Origin: Monocercomonoides exilis
Taxonomy: Eukaryota; Preaxostyla; Oxymonadida; Polymastigidae
Assembly: GCA_001643675.2 (NCBI GenBank)
Contig: LSRY02000020.1
Location: forward strand, 873,001-937,000
Length of the DNA: 64,000 nucleotides
Direction: 5' to 3'
Under the pieces are notes generated by a model. The model was not told the DNA's origin. It was given only the letters and a program-made list of their open reading frames with translations, and searched no databases. A program made the position numbers and the translations under genes. Positions 61,834 through 64,000 of this stretch are shown piece by piece (within the stretch, counting starts at the first letter, position 1; every line of letters starts with the position of its first letter).

Positions 61834-64000
61834 ATGCTTTCTACGATAGGACGATATTTTGATATCGGGAATTTAGAAAGAGAGCAAGCACGTTTCGCTG
61901 ACCTTCATGCAGACCTTCAAGAAGAACTTTTTTCTGCATCTGAGGCTTGTACAAAGTTAAGCAAACTAAAGAAGACAATGGTTCGAGAAGGAAATCAAAT
62001 TTATTTTATTGGTACAGATGTCAGCTGTCATGAAACAGAAGGTTTGTGACTTTAATCATGTAAATTGGAAGTTTTGACAAAGTTTTCCAGGTGTCATTCA
62101 TGTTAAATTAAATGATGGTAAAGTGAGCACTCTTAGGAGGCAATTAGATTTAACAACAAATGATTCGGTTATGAGTTCTGTGAAGGAAACCACTCTCATT
62201 TTACGTCAACTTGTCGAAATACTATCCCGTTCAATTGTTTTGACACGGCAATCATATGAAGGCATGGAATATTCTAAGTATCATATCGTTGCATTTATGT
62301 TTTGTTTTGTTGCAGATGTTATTGGTCGTTTATTGTCCCAATTTCATGAAGTCCTTTCTTCTGATGATCCCACTACATATCTCTCGATGGATGCCCCTGC
62401 GCCTGCACAGGAAAGGGGATATCGCACAATCATCAGACCTGAAGGGTTTCCATTGGATCGTTCGCCTGGAGAAGGTGTTCTTGTGGAGCCGTTTCCTGCT
62501 CTTGGAATGATGGTGTATCTTGTTCCACGTTCGGCTCAGCGGGATAACGGGACCAATCAGCAGCGACTCGAGAAGGAGCTTCGCATCGGAACAGAAATCG
62601 TCCAGGTTCTTAATGAGTTGATGGAGCTTATGCTGACACACGTGAGGTGGATGAAAGAAACACAGCCTTTACCATCAGATGGATCGAACATCCGCACAGA
62701 GCTGAGTTCGCCTTTGTGGCGGAGGCTGTGGAAGAAGTTCTCGCGCTTCATTATTCGGGTGATGCCGTCAGTTCTGAGAGGAGCAGGTGCAGTTTCGACA
62801 TTTGGAATCATGGTGTGTCTGATGTTCATTAATTACTATTTCCATGTATAATTATTTATCAATGCGTATATTGAACATACACAATTTAACTTTCCATTTA
62901 TATGAATTAAATGTGTTAAACACACTCAACTTTGTTCAGATAAGTGTTACTCTGCTATTCTTCCTTCCGACTGCAGGGACGGTGTCGTTTGCGGTGACGT
63001 CGCTGTGCATGCTGCTGTCGTCGTTCTACCCGGCGGCGCTGCATCGGAAGGAGCAGCGGGAGGGCGAGTGGGAGGCGTCGACGGAGGACCTGTCGCTGCG
63101 GGAGAGCTTCCGGGAGTGCGAGAAGGAGCTGATGGGGATAGCAGCCGCAGCAAAGCGGCTGGAGAGGGCAGAGAAGACGAAGCAGGGTGTGATTGTTCTG
63201 ATGCTGATAATAATAATAATATCAATAAATTTTCATTTCCTGTTTTTTTTTCAGGAGGAGACAGGCGGTTTGAAGAGGCAGAGCACACGATTGTGTCGGA
63301 GATGGTGAGTGCGTTTGGGTCGGTGCTGTCGTCAGCATCGTCGTCGGTTCTGAAGTTCGACTCGTCGCTTGCGCTGAACTCGCTGCGTGCACAGAACGAG
63401 GCGCTGAGGCGAGCAGGGCAGGCAAAGAGAGAAAGAGAGAAGAAGAGAGGAAGGGGAGAGAGCAGATATCCAGTCAGCGATGAGAACATCCATGTGTTTG
63501 GGCAAAGTGACGATGATGAAAGTGATGATGATGATGATGATGAAGGAAGAGTTGGGAACGATAATGTGGGGGATGAGATGGATCTTGTTTTCCACCCATC
63601 GGCTGTTGCTCCACCATACACCCCAACACCTTCATCCTCTTCATCCTCTTCATCATCAACATCAATTTCGCCTTCAACCACAGACAACACAGTTTCTGCT
63701 GCTGGTGGTGCCCAGTTTCCGCCTTATCCTTCGTTTGGGGAGACTCCGCCTCCTGCGTATCTTCCCACTCAGCTTCCCTCTCCCTCCCTTTCTCTTCCTC
63801 AGCACCCGACATATGAGCAAGACATCCTGAATGCTCGTCTGCTTCCTTCCTCTTCTGCCACTTCTACGTCGGAAGGCACAACAGATTCAACAAGTTCAGC
63901 TTCAATGGCAGCACAGCCAGAACATCAACAGCAGGCAGAGGGTGTGTTTGGAGAGGAGAACGAAGGGTTGCAGCCGATTCAGAATGTGATCCAGAACACA
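61834..64000 (+). CDS. Unidentified membrane protein with disordered tail (3' end beyond window)
   Basis: Exons are 61834-62041, 62091-62812, 62940-63186 and 63255 to the edge, all in phase, giving 641 residues so far. The N-terminal 290 residues are helical (LEREQARFADLHADLQEELF, VKETTLILRQLVEILSRSIV), with a compact middle (RTIIRPEGFPLDRSP, FPALGMMVYLVP). Two hydrophobic segments near 295-340 (GAGAVSTFGIM and ISVTLLFFLPTAGTVSFAV) form a hairpin or two membrane helices; splitting the first from the second by an intron is supported by phase 0 on both sides. A charged coiled-coil-like part follows, then an acidic run, a Ser run and a Pro-rich tail with PPAY and PPYP motifs, possible WW-domain ligands. 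I do not recognise the family. Exon 3 is strikingly GC-rich. Confidence 0.75.

Noticed and set aside
62278-62315. Possible intron GTATCA...TTGCAG in the last gene
   Set aside because: Removing it breaks the frame; read through, the segment is open and plausible.

Overview
The window is nuclear DNA from a eukaryote. Intergenic DNA is very AT-rich, introns are short (about 33-180 bp, with one 559 bp exception), and TAA, TAG and TGA all end long reading frames, so the standard code is used. The best guess is an anaerobic flagellate of the Preaxostyla, close to Monocercomonoides. The protein at 1089-2589 and the secreted S41-like protein at 3858-6445 look to me like multicopy families I associate with that genus. 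The standard code argues against Streblomastix-type oxymonads, which read TAA/TAG as Gln. This assignment rests on pattern recognition, not on a search.

I support sixteen genes, two of them cut by the window edges, with 37 introns placed by phase-consistent joining of exons. Left part (1-17 kb): the tail of a gene; a 456-aa lineage-type protein; a membrane-anchored S41-like protease; an ArfGAP protein with a C-terminal KCTD/T1-type BTB domain; a small four-helix membrane protein; a 1.26-kb element with perfect 302-bp terminal inverted repeats; a TPR protein; and an eight-helix protein that looks like two tetraspanin-like halves with a poly-Gln tail. Middle (17-48 kb): an intron-less 3170-aa ASCC3/Slh1-type double helicase; a 5060-aa protein of unknown function carried almost entirely on one 15-kb exon; and a myotubularin phosphatase whose catalytic domain is split by about 780 residues of Ser-rich sequence and whose catalytic exon follows a 559-bp microsatellite intron. 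Right part (48-64 kb): an ERK7/MAPK15 kinase with a TDY activation motif; an RBM5/10-like splicing protein; a HAD phosphatase; a WD40 protein; PTEN; and the first two thirds or so of an unknown membrane protein.

The genes do not form a pathway cluster in the bacterial sense. Several are still linked by theme: phosphoinositide and membrane-traffic control (ArfGAP-BTB, myotubularin, PTEN) and RNA/ribosome quality control (ASCC3, RBM5-like). Serine-codon repeats interrupt or extend at least eight of the proteins on both strands, which suggests ongoing trinucleotide slippage.

Exon joins were made by eye from GT-AG sites, reading phase and protein similarity. No RNA evidence or database search was available. 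The most novel-looking items are the ArfGAP-BTB fusion, the perfect long-TIR element with a nested hairpin, and the GTDTG-type donor consensus (D = A, G or T).
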